Assembly (NCBI GenBank): GCA_041398745.1
Contig: JAWKUB010000010.1
Coordinates: forward strand, 222,165 to 286,164
Direction of reading: 5' to 3'
Length of the DNA: 64,000 nucleotides
DNA from: JACKHO01 sp041398745
Lineage (GTDB): Bacteria; Planctomycetota; Planctomycetia; Planctomycetales; Planctomycetaceae
The position numbers and the translations under genes are program-made. Under the pieces are notes generated by a model. The model searched no databases. It was not told the DNA's origin and was given only the letters and a program-made list of their open reading frames with translations. Below are positions 8,639 through 18,734 of the stretch, piece by piece. Every line of letters starts with the position of its first letter. The stretch's first letter is position 1.

Positions 8639-9424
8639 TTATCCGGGCTCGGTATCATTGGCGGAGGCTGAGAGGTGCCGCCAATACGATTCCGGGTTGT
8701 TGAGCAAGTTCTTTGTGATTTTAAAATGACTCGTTTCTTCCAAATCGATCTGCCGAAGCTGACCATGATCAAATGAAATGATTGTGGCGCCAGGAAAGGT
8801 CAACAGAATTGGTGAGTGAGTCGCCGCGATGAACTGCGAACTTCCTCGACGGATCAAGTTATGCATTAGCACTAAGAGTGCCAACTGACGCTGTGGCGAT
8901 AGCGCCGACTCTGGTTCATCCATCAGAAAGAAACCTTGGCGGAATCGATTCTTGAGTACAGCCAGGAAGGCTTCTCCATGCGACATCCTGTGAAGTGAGC
9001 GACCACCATACTCCTTGAATGGGTCTGCTCGGGCTCCTCCGGGCAATTTGAAATCCGGGTCGTCTCGTCGCTGTTCCAGTAAAGTGGCGAAGTGAGCTTG
9101 CGTGTCGGCTCGGAAGAAATAGCGATCATGTGGTTGGCGAACGAAACCAAGTCTTAAAGAGTTTGCGAGGATGCTGTGCTCTTCAATCGCGTGGTTGGCA
9201 TCAGTTTCATTCATCCCGCCGCCAGAAATTGGCAGATGCGACAATACGGCCATCGCTTCCAGAAGCGTCGATTTTCCAGACCCATTCTCTCCAACAAAGA
9301 ACGTGACGGGCGAAGTGAATATAAGGTCAAGCTCCTGGGTAAATTCAAGATTGCCGGGAAATGTGTTTCGGTCCAGGGAAGAGCTATCGGTGAGTGAAAC
9401 ACTGACCATGTATGGAGCTGTCAT
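8639..9424 (-). CDS. Predicted ABC/SMC-type ATPase (COG3910-like AAA)
   Basis: 261 aa. Walker A is GENGSGKS at residues 45-52, an ABC-type signature region occurs in RMSHGEAFLAVL, Walker B in FLMDEPESALSP, and the H-loop in AATHSPILL. All parts of a small stand-alone ABC-fold ATPase are therefore present. Relatives are found alone or next to nucleases and metabolic genes; no function is established. There is no partner nuclease or methylase beside it, so I do not claim a defence system. It begins 75 bases after the DUF1501 gene on the same strand. Residues upstream of MVSVSL may be dispensable for the start choice. Confidence 0.85.
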   Translation of the reverse strand: MTAPYMVSVSLTDSSSLDRNTFPGNLEFTQELDLIFTSPVTFFVGENGSGKSTLLEAMAVLSHLPISGGGMNETDANHAIEEHSILANSLRLGFVRQPHDRYFFRADTQAHFATLLEQRRDDPDFKLPGGARADPFKEYGGRSLHRMSHGEAFLAVLKNRFRQGFFLMDEPESALSPQRQLALLVLMHNLIRRGSSQFIAATHSPILLTFPGATIISFDHGQLRQIDLEETSHFKITKNLLNNPESYWRHLSASANDTEPG

Positions 9425-9499
9425 CTCATTACCAACTGATGGGGCGGCTCACGGGTGCAAGGAATTCATCAGGGCTGCCCACTTCGTGAACTCAACTCG

Positions 9500-10948
9500 C
9501 TAACTCAGGATATCATGCACAACGCGGGCAGGTTCTACGCCGGTGAGGCGTTGGTCGAGGCCCTGGAAGGGAAAGGTGAGGCGTTCGTGGTCGATGCCGA
9601 GTTGGTGCAGCATGGTGGCGTGTAAATCGCGGACGGCGACGGGGTTTTCGATGACGTTGTAGCTGAAGTCATCGGTCTGTCCGTAGATTTGGCCGCCTTT
9701 AATTCCGCCACCGGCGAGCCAGCCGGAGAAACAGCGGGGATGGTGGTCGCGGCCGTAATCATCTCGTTTGAGCGTTCCCTGTCCGTAGGCCGTGCGCCCG
9801 AATTCGCCTGCGAACACAATGAGTGTGTCCTCCAGCAGGCCACGTTGTTTGAGGTCGCTGATGAGGGCAGCGCTCGGTTGATCGATATCAAAGCACTGCC
9901 CCGGCAACTGCTTGGGCAGCACGCTATGATGGTCCCAGCCGCGATGAAAAATTTGAATGAACCGTACACCGCGTTCGACCATGCGGCGGGCGAGCAGGCA
10001 GTTGCGGGCGAACGACCCGTTCTTGGTGACTTCCGGTCCGTACAAGTCGAGAATGTGCTCGGGCTCGCCGGAGACGTCGGTGAGTTCGGGGACGGACGAC
10101 TGCATCCTAAACGCCATTTCCTGCTGTGCGATGGTCGTTTCGATTTCGGGATCACCAATTCTGGCGAAGTCGCCGCGATTCACTTCGCTCACCGTGTCGA
10201 GCATGCGACGCCGAATTTGCGAATCAATTCCCTGAGGGTTCGAGAGGAACAGCACGGGATCGCCCGAGGTTTGAAACTTCACGCCTTGGTATTTCGACGG
10301 CAGCGGACCGCTCCCCCACAGGCGACTGTAGAGTGCCTGTACGTTGCGTGTGCCGCCGGTCCAGTAGGCTGAAGTGAGGACCACAAAGTCGGGCAGGTCC
10401 TGATTCATGGTTCCGAGCCCGTAACTGAGCCAGGCTCCCATGCTCGCGCGACCGGGAATTTCCGATCCGGTACAGAGAAACGTTTTCGCCGGGTCGTGGT
10501 TGATGGCGTTCGTGTTGAATGAATTCACAATACACAGGTCATCGGCGACCGTGGAGAGGTGCGGCAGCAGCTCGCACATGGGGATGCCGCTCTGACCTTG
10601 CGGTGCGAACTTGTACATCGAGGGCGCGACAAGCTGTTCCTTGCCACGGGTCATTGCCGTGACGCGCTGCCCCATGCTGACGCTCGGCGGCAGCGGTTTC
10701 TTAAACTGTTTCTCGAGATCGGGCTTGTAGTCGAACATGTCGAGTTGACTGGGAGCCCCGGCCATGAACAGGAAAATGACTCGCTTGGCCTTGGGAGGCT
10801 GCCCCGTCATGAAGTTCTTCGGCTCACGAGCAGCGGTGTTCTGCGGCAGCAATGCACCGAGAACGGTCGCCCCCAGGCCCATGCCGGTGGTCTTCAAAAA
10901 CTGACGCCGGGCCTGAGCCCATTCGTGGGAATGCAATGTGTCGTTCAT
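9500..10948 (-). CDS. DUF1501 domain protein, Tat-exported
   Basis: 482 aa. The N terminus has a twin-arginine signal (ARRQFLKTTGMGLGATVLG), so it is exported folded. The DUF1501 domain resembles the alkaline phosphatase/sulfatase superfamily: AGAPSQLDMFDYKP near the start, GWDHH in the middle, and VFAGEFGRTAYGQG followed by RDHHP toward the end are the usual metal-ligand-like segments. Its start is only 4 bases after the stop of the PSCyt1/DUF1553 gene, the classical planctomycete two-gene unit, which implies joint expression and a shared periplasmic task. Substrate unknown. Confidence 0.92.
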   Translation of the reverse strand: MNDTLHSHEWAQARRQFLKTTGMGLGATVLGALLPQNTAAREPKNFMTGQPPKAKRVIFLFMAGAPSQLDMFDYKPDLEKQFKKPLPPSVSMGQRVTAMTRGKEQLVAPSMYKFAPQGQSGIPMCELLPHLSTVADDLCIVNSFNTNAINHDPAKTFLCTGSEIPGRASMGAWLSYGLGTMNQDLPDFVVLTSAYWTGGTRNVQALYSRLWGSGPLPSKYQGVKFQTSGDPVLFLSNPQGIDSQIRRRMLDTVSEVNRGDFARIGDPEIETTIAQQEMAFRMQSSVPELTDVSGEPEHILDLYGPEVTKNGSFARNCLLARRMVERGVRFIQIFHRGWDHHSVLPKQLPGQCFDIDQPSAALISDLKQRGLLEDTLIVFAGEFGRTAYGQGTLKRDDYGRDHHPRCFSGWLAGGGIKGGQIYGQTDDFSYNVIENPVAVRDLHATMLHQLGIDHERLTFPFQGLDQRLTGVEPARVVHDILS

Positions 10949-10952
10949 GAAA

Positions 10953-13430
10953 CTATTGCCGTGTCTTAGTGACGTCGAGGTTGTACAAGGTGCTGGCCAG
11001 CATGGTCCATGCGGAGAGTTCAGGGGCCGAAACGCCGTCAGGTAACTCCACTCCCTGGCAAAGCTGATTGGCCAACTCGGGGGACTTGCTATAGATGTCG
11101 GTCAAATCGGTGATGAGATGCTGATACGCCGTCCGTTCTGAATCGGATGGCAATTGCGTGGTCACCGTTTCGGCCATGGCATCGAGCCGATTCTCAGAGG
11201 AAATGCTCTCGTCGGCGAGGATATTCAGCGCCAGCTGCCGTGCCGCTTTGAGGTATTCCGTTTCATTCAGCAGCAACAGTGCCTGGAGCGGCGTGTTCGT
11301 GCGTTCGCGTCGGGCGATGCATTCCTCGCGACTCGGCGCATTGAGAATGGTCATTTGCGGTGGTGGCATGCCACGTTTCCAGAAGGTGTACACGCTGCGG
11401 CGATAAATCTTGTCGCCCGAGTCCGCCTCAAAAGCACGCGGATACGAACTCGGCATGCTGACAGCCTGCCACAGCCCTTCCGGTTGCGGCGGCTTCACGC
11501 TTTTGCCGTAAAGTTCTTCATTCAGCAGGCCGCTGGTGGCGAGGATTTGATCGCGAATGATTTCTGAGTCCATACGGAAACGCGACCCGCGGGCGAGCAG
11601 GCGATTGCTCGGATCTTGCAGGAACTGTTCACGACTGGCTGATGAAGTTTGCTGATACGTTTCCGACAGCACAATTTCTTTCATTAGGGCTTTGACATCC
11701 CAGCCACTGTCCATGAACCGCACGGCGAGGTAGTCGAGCAAATCGGGATGTGTGGGCCATTCACCCTGTGCTCCGAAGTCTTCGGCGGTGCGCACAATAC
11801 CGACGCCGAACAGTTGCTGCCAGAAGCGATTCACCGTGACGCGGGCCGTGAGGGGATTGTCGCGCGAGACAAACCAGTTTGCCAAATCCATGCGGCTGCG
11901 AGTTTCATCGGACTCCGGCATGGGGGGAAGAAACGCCGGAGAGGCACGATGCACTTCCTCACCGGGATTGTCATACGCGCCCCGTACGAGAATGTGGGTC
12001 GGTCGAACTTCGCTGCGTTCTTTCATGACCATCGCACCAGGAATGGACATCAGCAAATCATCGCGAGTTTTCTCGATGGCTTTCAGTTCGGCTTCCACCT
12101 GCTTCAGGCGGCTCGCCAGTTCTGCGGCGGCTTTCTTGTACTCGTCCGACTTCTTGTCGGCTTCTTTGTCGCCCTCAAGTTCCTTCTGCTGCTTGCGAAT
12201 TTCAGAGATCGCCACCTGAGACTGTTCGACTTGCCGGGCCAGTTCATTCAACCGGGCGTCTTGATCGTCCGTCGTCAGATTAATGTACGGGGTTTGCAGG
12301 CCCCGCAGGAAATCGGTCCCGCTGCGTCCGCCTGTTTCGGGATTGGCGTCGATGTTGTTGAAGAAGGCGGAGAGGGAATAGAAGTCCCGCATGGTGAACG
12401 GATCGTACTTGTGGTCGTGGCAAACGGCACACTGGACCGTGAGTCCCATGAATGCTGTCCCGACTGAAGTGACGCGGTCGATGACATTACGGGTAAAGCT
12501 CTCCTCTGGAAGTGCCGTTCCGCGATCAATAATCAAATGCAATCGGTGAAAACCGGAAGCAACCAGCTGATCGCGTGTTGGCTCGGGATAGAGGTCCCCG
12601 GCGAGCTGGTAGCGTGTGAAATCGTCGTAGGGAAGGTTGTCATTAAACGAACGAATGACCCAGTCGCGGTAGGGAGACAAGTCGCGGTAGTGGTCGTGGT
12701 GAATGCCGTTCGTGTCGGCGAATCGCACCAAATCGAGCCAGTACTTCGCCATATGCTCGCCGTAGTGCGGACTCTCGAGCAAACGGTCGACAACCTTCTC
12801 GAATGCTTGCGGCGAATCATCGACGAGGAATGCGTGAATTTCTTCTCGCGTTGGCGGAAGGCCTGTGAGGTCGAACGTCACACGCCGAATGAGAGTCCGC
12901 TTGTCGGCACGGGCCGAGGGACTGAGTCCTTCATTGGCAAGTCGCCGACGGACGAATCGGTCAATCGGTGCACCATCCACATTCTGCGGCAGTTCGGGCA
13001 TTGTCGGTGTGACAAACGCCCAGAAGTCTTCATAGGGGGCGCCGGCTTCAATCCACTTCTTGATGAGTTTTTGTTCCTTCTCATCCAGTGGCTCTTTGTG
13101 CGAGTCGGGCGGCGGCATGACGACGTCGGGATCGGTCGATGTAATCCGGGCCCAGAGTTCACTCTCGTTCAGTGATCCTGGCTTAATCGCGATTACTCCC
13201 GCTTCCTCACGATACGCCCCCTGCGGACCATCGGCCCGGTCCAGCCGCAGGTCGGCCTGACGATCGCCGTCGCCCGGACCGTGGCAGTGGAAGCATCGAT
13301 CGGACAACAATGGTCTGATGTCTCGATTAAATTTCACGTCCTCTGCTTGCGCGACTGAGGCAATCATCAACACCGATAGTGTGAGGAAACACGCGGAACG
13401 AATTCGATTTTGTATGTGATGGAATTTCAT
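10953..13430 (-). CDS. PSCyt1/DUF1549/DUF1553 cytochrome c-like protein
   Basis: 825 aa from the ATG at 13430 (the frame is open to 13538, but the signal peptide NRIRSACFLTLSVLMIASVA follows directly after the 13430 start). Domains in order: PSCyt1 with heme motif DRCFHCHGPG, DUF1549 (PSCyt2) at about 150-380 including AVCHDHKYDPF, a charged coiled coil at about 405-480 (KKSDEYKKAAAELASRL), and DUF1553 (PSD1) to the end with FWKRGMPPPQMTIL and RERTNTPLQALLLLN. Probably an exported electron-transfer or heme-binding partner of the DUF1501 protein encoded 4 bases downstream. No biochemical function is known for the family. Confidence 0.93.
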   Translation of the reverse strand: MKFHHIQNRIRSACFLTLSVLMIASVAQAEDVKFNRDIRPLLSDRCFHCHGPGDGDRQADLRLDRADGPQGAYREEAGVIAIKPGSLNESELWARITSTDPDVVMPPPDSHKEPLDEKEQKLIKKWIEAGAPYEDFWAFVTPTMPELPQNVDGAPIDRFVRRRLANEGLSPSARADKRTLIRRVTFDLTGLPPTREEIHAFLVDDSPQAFEKVVDRLLESPHYGEHMAKYWLDLVRFADTNGIHHDHYRDLSPYRDWVIRSFNDNLPYDDFTRYQLAGDLYPEPTRDQLVASGFHRLHLIIDRGTALPEESFTRNVIDRVTSVGTAFMGLTVQCAVCHDHKYDPFTMRDFYSLSAFFNNIDANPETGGRSGTDFLRGLQTPYINLTTDDQDARLNELARQVEQSQVAISEIRKQQKELEGDKEADKKSDEYKKAAAELASRLKQVEAELKAIEKTRDDLLMSIPGAMVMKERSEVRPTHILVRGAYDNPGEEVHRASPAFLPPMPESDETRSRMDLANWFVSRDNPLTARVTVNRFWQQLFGVGIVRTAEDFGAQGEWPTHPDLLDYLAVRFMDSGWDVKALMKEIVLSETYQQTSSASREQFLQDPSNRLLARGSRFRMDSEIIRDQILATSGLLNEELYGKSVKPPQPEGLWQAVSMPSSYPRAFEADSGDKIYRRSVYTFWKRGMPPPQMTILNAPSREECIARRERTNTPLQALLLLNETEYLKAARQLALNILADESISSENRLDAMAETVTTQLPSDSERTAYQHLITDLTDIYSKSPELANQLCQGVELPDGVSAPELSAWTMLASTLYNLDVTKTRQ

Positions 13431-13852
13431 GCTGCACATGATGGTCAGCGGGATACGAACTCGATGTGGAAGACACACCGAACATTCGCGTTCAGGCGGG
13501 AATGAGACTGACACAACACTCTGCCTGCCCGAATCCACGTTCCGTGGAAAAGGGAGGATATTGCATCAGGTCATACCAATATGATGCACAGCGAGGCCAG
13601 ACTTCTCAAGGTTTTCCCGATTTTGGGGGCGCCCAACAGAGAGAATTCTCCTCGGCCCAATGGCGTTGCATGTGCTTGAGACTGATGGTGCTTGACATGT
13701 CATTGCAGAATGCATTGCTGGTGAGACGGGGCATGATTTCCAGGTCAGAGCACTGGACGAATGAGAAACAGTTCGCGAGAGTTTGCGAATCGACGCCTGA
13801 TACGTTTCATCGGCGCTGTCAAACTGCATTACGTTCCCCAAACGGCACATTG
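13431..13852. other. Intergenic region between divergent genes
   Basis: 422 bases between the start of the PSCyt1 gene (minus) and the aminotransferase gene (plus). It must contain both promoters. The aminotransferase frame is open back to 13466, but that extension does not resemble the family. I see no repeat or clear operator. Confidence 0.55.
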
Positions 13853-15013
13853 ATGTCTGCATTCGATTTCGACGAACTTCCCGAACGGCGTGGCACCGGT
13901 TCCATTAAGTGGGAGCGTTACCCCGACTACACTCCCTTCTGGGTGGCGGACATGGACTTCGTGTCGCCGCCCTGTGTGGTTGAGGCGTTGCAGAAGCGAG
14001 TTGCGCAAGGGGTGTTCGGCTATGCGCATCCTCATGCGGGACTAATTGAGTCCGTGCTCGGCTACCTGGACAGGATGCAGGGGGCACAGGTTAAGCAGGA
14101 GGACCTCATTCATTTGCCCGGAATGGTTCCCGCGCTGAGTATTGCCTGTCGCGCGTTCTGCGAACCGGGCGATGCCGTGATGATCAACGCGCCGGTATAC
14201 TATCCGTTCTTCGATGTCGCTTCCGATGCTGGCGCCGAGGTCATCGACGTGCCACATGTCCGTGATGAAGTGACCTGGCGATTCAACTGGGAGGCCATGG
14301 AAGCAGCCGTCACGCCGCGCACGCGTGTCCTCATCCTCTGCAATCCCCAAAACCCACTGGGGCGGGCCTACACCGAGGATGAAATTGTGCAGTTGGCTGA
14401 GTTCTGCGCGAAGCACAATCTCGTACTAGTCTCGGACGAAATCCACTGCGATCTTATTCTTGATCCTCAGCAAACCCACTTCAGCACGCTGCGGCTGCCA
14501 GCACAGTTTCGCCAACAACTGGTCACACTGCAGGCACCCAGCAAGACGTACAACATTGCCGGGCTGGGCTATTCATTCGCCGTCATTGAGAACCCCGAGA
14601 CGCGGCGGAAGTTCACCAAGGCGCAGGGACGAACACTGCCGGAAATCAATTTGCTGGCGCTGGTGGCAGCGGAAGCGGCCTATCGCGATGGGGAACCTTG
14701 GCGGCAGGAACTCATTACCTATTTGCGAGGTAACCGCGATGTGCTGGCCGAGTTCATCCGGAGCGAAATTCCCGAACTGACAATCCACGAGCATGCAGCG
14801 ACTTATTTGTACTTGATTGACTGTTCGCGACTGGAAATATCCGTCAAGCCAAGTCGGTTCTTCGCCGAACAGGCCGGGATTTTCCTCTCCGATGGAACAC
14901 CCTTCGGCGGTCCCCAGCACGTGCGATTCAACTTCGGCTGCCCACGCGATCACATGCTGAAGGGCCTGCATGCCATGCGGGATGCTGTAAAACGAAATTC
15001 CAACCACGCCTAG
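13853..15013 (+). CDS. PatB/MalY-type PLP aminotransferase (cystathionine beta-lyase-like)
   Basis: 386 aa from the ATG at 13853, where family similarity begins (FDELPERRGTGSIKWERY; FWVADMDF). Fold type I PLP enzyme of the MalY/PatB group, which split cystathionine or related C-S compounds. Seen: CNPQNPLGRAY for substrate and cofactor binding, VLVSDEIHCDL with the PLP aspartate, and the Schiff-base lysine in APSKTYNIAGLGY. The C-terminal arginine segment HVRFNFGCPRDH fits carboxylate binding. Length matches the family. The sulfatase gene starts 42 bases downstream on the same strand, which hints at linked sulfur metabolism but is not proof. Confidence 0.92.
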   Translation: MSAFDFDELPERRGTGSIKWERYPDYTPFWVADMDFVSPPCVVEALQKRVAQGVFGYAHPHAGLIESVLGYLDRMQGAQVKQEDLIHLPGMVPALSIACRAFCEPGDAVMINAPVYYPFFDVASDAGAEVIDVPHVRDEVTWRFNWEAMEAAVTPRTRVLILCNPQNPLGRAYTEDEIVQLAEFCAKHNLVLVSDEIHCDLILDPQQTHFSTLRLPAQFRQQLVTLQAPSKTYNIAGLGYSFAVIENPETRRKFTKAQGRTLPEINLLALVAAEAAYRDGEPWRQELITYLRGNRDVLAEFIRSEIPELTIHEHAATYLYLIDCSRLEISVKPSRFFAEQAGIFLSDGTPFGGPQHVRFNFGCPRDHMLKGLHAMRDAVKRNSNHA

Positions 15014-15055
15014 CTATCCGTACTTGCAGAGCTGTTACCACCACTGGATGCCCCA

Positions 15056-17002
15056 ATGAAGTCACGAATTCTTTCGCTGTTTGGTCTACTCTTGGTCGTC
15101 GGTTGCCTGTCGGCGCAGGCGGCGGAGCGTCCCAATGTTGTGATTTTTCTCGTCGACGACATGGGCTGGATGGACAGCACGCCGTATGGCTCTCAGTACT
15201 ATGAAACGCCGAACATGCAGCGGCTGGCCAAGCAGTCGATGCGATTCACTGACGCGTATGCCTTACCGCTTTGTTCGCCGACCCGTGCGTCTATTCTCAC
15301 CGGACAGTATTCGTCGCGACATCGAGTGACGTCGGCTTCGGGGCATCAGCCCGCCGCACCGGCAGATGCCTCACCGTATCCCAATTCAGCACCTGCCAAT
15401 AGACCGTTGATCTACGCGAACAGCAAGAACTATCTCGACCCCAGTCTGACCACGCTGGCCGAGGTACTGAAACAGGCGAACTATCGCACCGGGCATTTCG
15501 GGAAGTGGCACCTTGGGCTCAGTCAGGAGCACTGGCCCGACAAGCAGGGATTTGATGTCGCCTTCCACGCACAGCCAAGTCCCGGACCACCCAGCTACTT
15601 CTCACCGTATGGTGTCTCTCCAGACGGGAAGCCGAGTGGGCAGCACCACGTCGGGACGATCACCGATGGGCCCGACGGTGAGTACATTACAGACCGCCTG
15701 ACCGACGAAGCGATTCGATTCATCGAAGCCAGTAAGGATCAGCCGTTTTATCTCAACTTCTGGCACTACGGGGTGCATGGTCCGTGGGGACACAAAGAGG
15801 AGTACACTCGCGAGTTTGCGAAGAAGGCCGATCTCCGTGGTGAGCAACGGAATCCCATTATGGCTTCCATGCTCAAGAGTGTTGATGAAAGCCTCGGTCG
15901 CGTGCTCGACAAGCTCGATGAACTCGACCTGACCGATAACACATTGTTCATTTTCTACTCCGACAATGGTGGCAACACGCATAGCAACACGCCCGACAGT
16001 CGGGAAATGCAGAACATTAAGCCGGGGCATAAGAAGTGGGATTTCGTCCAGGACTGGAAGAAATGGGCGGGGCCGGAAGCTCCCACAAACAACGCCCCAC
16101 TGCGGGAAGGGAAAGGCCGCATTTACGAAGGTGGTCAACGCGTTCCCTTGATGGTGCGCTGGCCCGGGAAAGTCGAAGCCAGTTCCACGACCGGCGCCGT
16201 CGTGGGACCGATCGACCTGTTCCCCACGGTGCTCGATGCACTGGGTGTCGATTCGCCTCCTGATCATATCGTTGATGGAGAATCGCTCCTGCCGGTGCTG
16301 ACTCAGTCAGGCCCGTTGAAACGGAAGGCGTACTTCACCTGGTTCCCGCATCTCGTGCCCGCGGTTTCTGTTCGGCAGGGAGACTGGAAACTCATTCACC
16401 GTTTCGAGCCGCACGTGAGTTATCCAGAGCTGCTGGAGTTGTACAACCTGAAGGATGACATTGGCGAGACGGTCAACCTCGCCAACGAGCAGCCGGAAAT
16501 AGTGCAGGCACTTGAGTCGCTCATTGTCGAATTCATGACCTCTACTGGCGCTCTTGCGCCCAAACTGAATCCGGCATATCGTGAGACGCCAGCCCAGGAG
16601 GCAACCACAGGACTGGTTGCTCGGCAGTGTGAATTGCAGCAAGAGGACGGGCACCTCCGAATTACAGGAACTGGCGCGGCACCGTTTCTCGGGACTGCTC
16701 AAATGAAGCTGAGTGGTGACGTCACCCTGAAAATGGTGGTTCGTTCGACAGCGGGTGGTGAGGGACGTGTGCACTGGAAAACGCCGGCGCAAGACGACTT
16801 CCCCAAAGATGAACAGTTGGTGAAGTTCCAGATTCCCGCGGGTGAGGACTGGCAGGCGGTTACCGTGTCGCTGTCCATTCCTGAGCAACCGCAAGTTGTG
16901 CGTCTGTATCTACCCGTGCAGGACCATCCTCTCGACGTGCGTTCTATCGAGTATTCTGACAAGGGCGGACGCAAGCGAGCTTGGGATTTCACCGCTCAAT
17001 GA
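15056..17002 (+). CDS. Formylglycine-dependent sulfatase, secreted
   Basis: 648 aa with a signal peptide (1 to about 23). Type I sulfatase that hydrolyses sulfate esters, probably from polysaccharides. The metal-binding pair DD is at 34-35 (FLVDDMGW); the formylglycine signature is LCSPTRASILTG with cysteine 73 as the residue to be oxidised; GKWHLG, SDNGG and GKGRIYEGGQRVPLMVRWPG are further active-site blocks. After about residue 510 a C-terminal beta-rich extension of about 140 residues (LEVECT-like motifs absent; ends KRAWDFTAQ) may bind carbohydrate. Being a cysteine type, it needs a formylglycine-generating enzyme, which is not in this window. Confidence 0.94.
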   Translation: MKSRILSLFGLLLVVGCLSAQAAERPNVVIFLVDDMGWMDSTPYGSQYYETPNMQRLAKQSMRFTDAYALPLCSPTRASILTGQYSSRHRVTSASGHQPAAPADASPYPNSAPANRPLIYANSKNYLDPSLTTLAEVLKQANYRTGHFGKWHLGLSQEHWPDKQGFDVAFHAQPSPGPPSYFSPYGVSPDGKPSGQHHVGTITDGPDGEYITDRLTDEAIRFIEASKDQPFYLNFWHYGVHGPWGHKEEYTREFAKKADLRGEQRNPIMASMLKSVDESLGRVLDKLDELDLTDNTLFIFYSDNGGNTHSNTPDSREMQNIKPGHKKWDFVQDWKKWAGPEAPTNNAPLREGKGRIYEGGQRVPLMVRWPGKVEASSTTGAVVGPIDLFPTVLDALGVDSPPDHIVDGESLLPVLTQSGPLKRKAYFTWFPHLVPAVSVRQGDWKLIHRFEPHVSYPELLELYNLKDDIGETVNLANEQPEIVQALESLIVEFMTSTGALAPKLNPAYRETPAQEATTGLVARQCELQQEDGHLRITGTGAAPFLGTAQMKLSGDVTLKMVVRSTAGGEGRVHWKTPAQDDFPKDEQLVKFQIPAGEDWQAVTVSLSIPEQPQVVRLYLPVQDHPLDVRSIEYSDKGGRKRAWDFTAQ

Positions 17003-17327
17003 TGGGCGTGACACCGTGTGAAATCCGCATATTCCGCACAACGCGTACGGATTCCTGAGTACAAGAGGACTGATGGCCAGGTTGTCCAAAGGGCCGAAAG
17101 TATCAACTCGCTCTACACATCAGTTTCGACCGATACTATACTTCAGGAGGCCTGTTCCCTGCACTTCATGGATTGTGAGGAGCAAGTCGACTGGAGTCGT
17201 TAGCCCCACCTTTTTCGCACTAATCGACTCGTAATACGTACCGCACAGCACAAGACGAACGCCCCCCACCCTACGACTGATCCGGGAACAAAGCTGGAAT
17301 CAGTTCGTCATTTTGGCAGAAGCAGCT
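17003..17327. other. Intergenic region, nothing recognised
   Basis: 325 bases between the sulfatase and a DUF1501 gene on the same strand. Small frames occur, but none has a convincing ribosome site or product. I see no repeat copy or hairpin. Confidence 0.5.
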
Positions 17328-18728
17328 ATGCAATCACTTTGTTCCGGCCCGATGAATCGTCGCTCTTTTCTGCAATATGGAACCCTTGGCCTGGGGGGAT
17401 TCGGTCTCACCGAGTTGTTCCGCGCTCAGCTTCAGGCTGGGCAGCAGGTGACAACTCCTGACACGTCCGTCATTTTCGTGTGGCTTCCAGGCGGACCGCC
17501 GCACATGGAAATGTACGACATGAAGCCCGACGCCCCCGCAGACTATCGGGGCATCTTCAATCCTATTGCGACCAACGTGCCGGGGCTCGATGTTTGCGAA
17601 CTCATGCCGCTGCATACGCAGTGTGCAGACCGGTACAACATCATCCGGTCGATTAGACACAATTTCGCCGACCATGGCGGTGGTCACAAACGCTTCCTGA
17701 CAGGACGCGATCCGAAAGAGCCAACGGGTTTTGTCAACGACGCTCCAGCTGTCGGGTCGATTGTGGCCAAGTGCCGTGAACACGTTCAAACGGGGCTCCC
17801 CAACTACATCTCGGGAACAAATCCGGGACGTGCAGGTGTCGACGTGTACAGCTTTGGGGCCGCTTATCTCGGTCCTTCGTATGTACCGTTCAATGTGCCG
17901 GGCGACCCCAGTGATCCCAAGTTCGAAGTGAAGAACATTTCGCTGGATGCCAGTCTCACCGACCGGCTCGATGACCGGCTCACACTGCTGACCGCGTTTG
18001 ATCAGGTGCGGGCTCGGATCGATTCAACGGGACTCATGAACGCAGTCGACGAAGCAAACCGCAGTGCCGTCAGCCTGCTCACCAGTGACCGGGCTCGAAA
18101 CGCCTTCGACTTGAGTCAGGAATCGGAAGAAACGAAAGATCGTTACGGTCGACATGCCTGGGGCTACCGTGCCCTGCTGGCTCGTCGTCTCGTCGAGGCG
18201 GGCAGTAGTTTTGTCACCATGGTCATGGAGAACCCTTACGTTTCGGGCATCGATTTCCTGAAACAGGGGACCTACAACTGGGATTCTCATGCCGTCAACT
18301 GCCATTTGTTCGACGACGCCAAAATGCGTCTTCCAATTTACGACCGAGCCGTGACGGCACTCGTGGAAGACATCTATGCCCGCGGTCTGGATAAGAAAGT
18401 GATGCTCGTCGTCACCGGTGAATTCGGACGGACACCACGCATTAGTTCGCAGAACGGAACGCAAACCGGTGTCATGCAGCCGGGCCGTGACCACTGGCCA
18501 AATGCCATGTCAATGCTCGTCGCCGGCGGCGGCATGCGGACGGGACAGGTCATCGGTTCGACCACGTCAAGAGGTGAAGAGCCCAAAGAACGCCCACTCA
18601 CACCCAACGACTTGTGGGCGACGGTTTACCGGCATTTGGGAATCGATCCCGAAATGAGCTTCCCCGACCACGCTGGGCGGCCTATGCCTATTCTCCCGTA
18701 TGGCAGTCCTATCGAAGAATTGCTGTAG
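17328..18728 (+). CDS. DUF1501 domain protein, Tat-exported (second copy)
   Basis: 466 aa from ATG 17328; an ATG at 17352 directly before the NRRSFLQYG twin-arginine motif is an alternative. The domain shows VWLPGGPPHMEMYDMKP, NWDSHAVNC and VVTGEFGRTPRI followed by RDHWP, the same order of presumed metal-binding blocks as the DUF1501 protein encoded at 9500-10948. Unlike that copy it has no adjoining PSCyt1 gene; its upstream neighbour is the sulfatase, so it may act on related substrates. The two copies differ strongly outside the motif blocks and are not a recent duplication. Confidence 0.92.
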   Translation: MQSLCSGPMNRRSFLQYGTLGLGGFGLTELFRAQLQAGQQVTTPDTSVIFVWLPGGPPHMEMYDMKPDAPADYRGIFNPIATNVPGLDVCELMPLHTQCADRYNIIRSIRHNFADHGGGHKRFLTGRDPKEPTGFVNDAPAVGSIVAKCREHVQTGLPNYISGTNPGRAGVDVYSFGAAYLGPSYVPFNVPGDPSDPKFEVKNISLDASLTDRLDDRLTLLTAFDQVRARIDSTGLMNAVDEANRSAVSLLTSDRARNAFDLSQESEETKDRYGRHAWGYRALLARRLVEAGSSFVTMVMENPYVSGIDFLKQGTYNWDSHAVNCHLFDDAKMRLPIYDRAVTALVEDIYARGLDKKVMLVVTGEFGRTPRISSQNGTQTGVMQPGRDHWPNAMSMLVAGGGMRTGQVIGSTTSRGEEPKERPLTPNDLWATVYRHLGIDPEMSFPDHAGRPMPILPYGSPIEELL

Positions 18729-18734
18729 TGCATT

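Noticed and set aside
8639..9424. AAA ATPase as part of an antiphage defence pair
   Set aside because: There is no adjacent nuclease, methylase or toxin; the neighbour is a DUF1501 gene.
13466..13852. Upstream extension of the PatB-like aminotransferase frame by 129 residues
   Set aside because: The extension has no family similarity and unusual composition; the family begins at the ATG at 13853.
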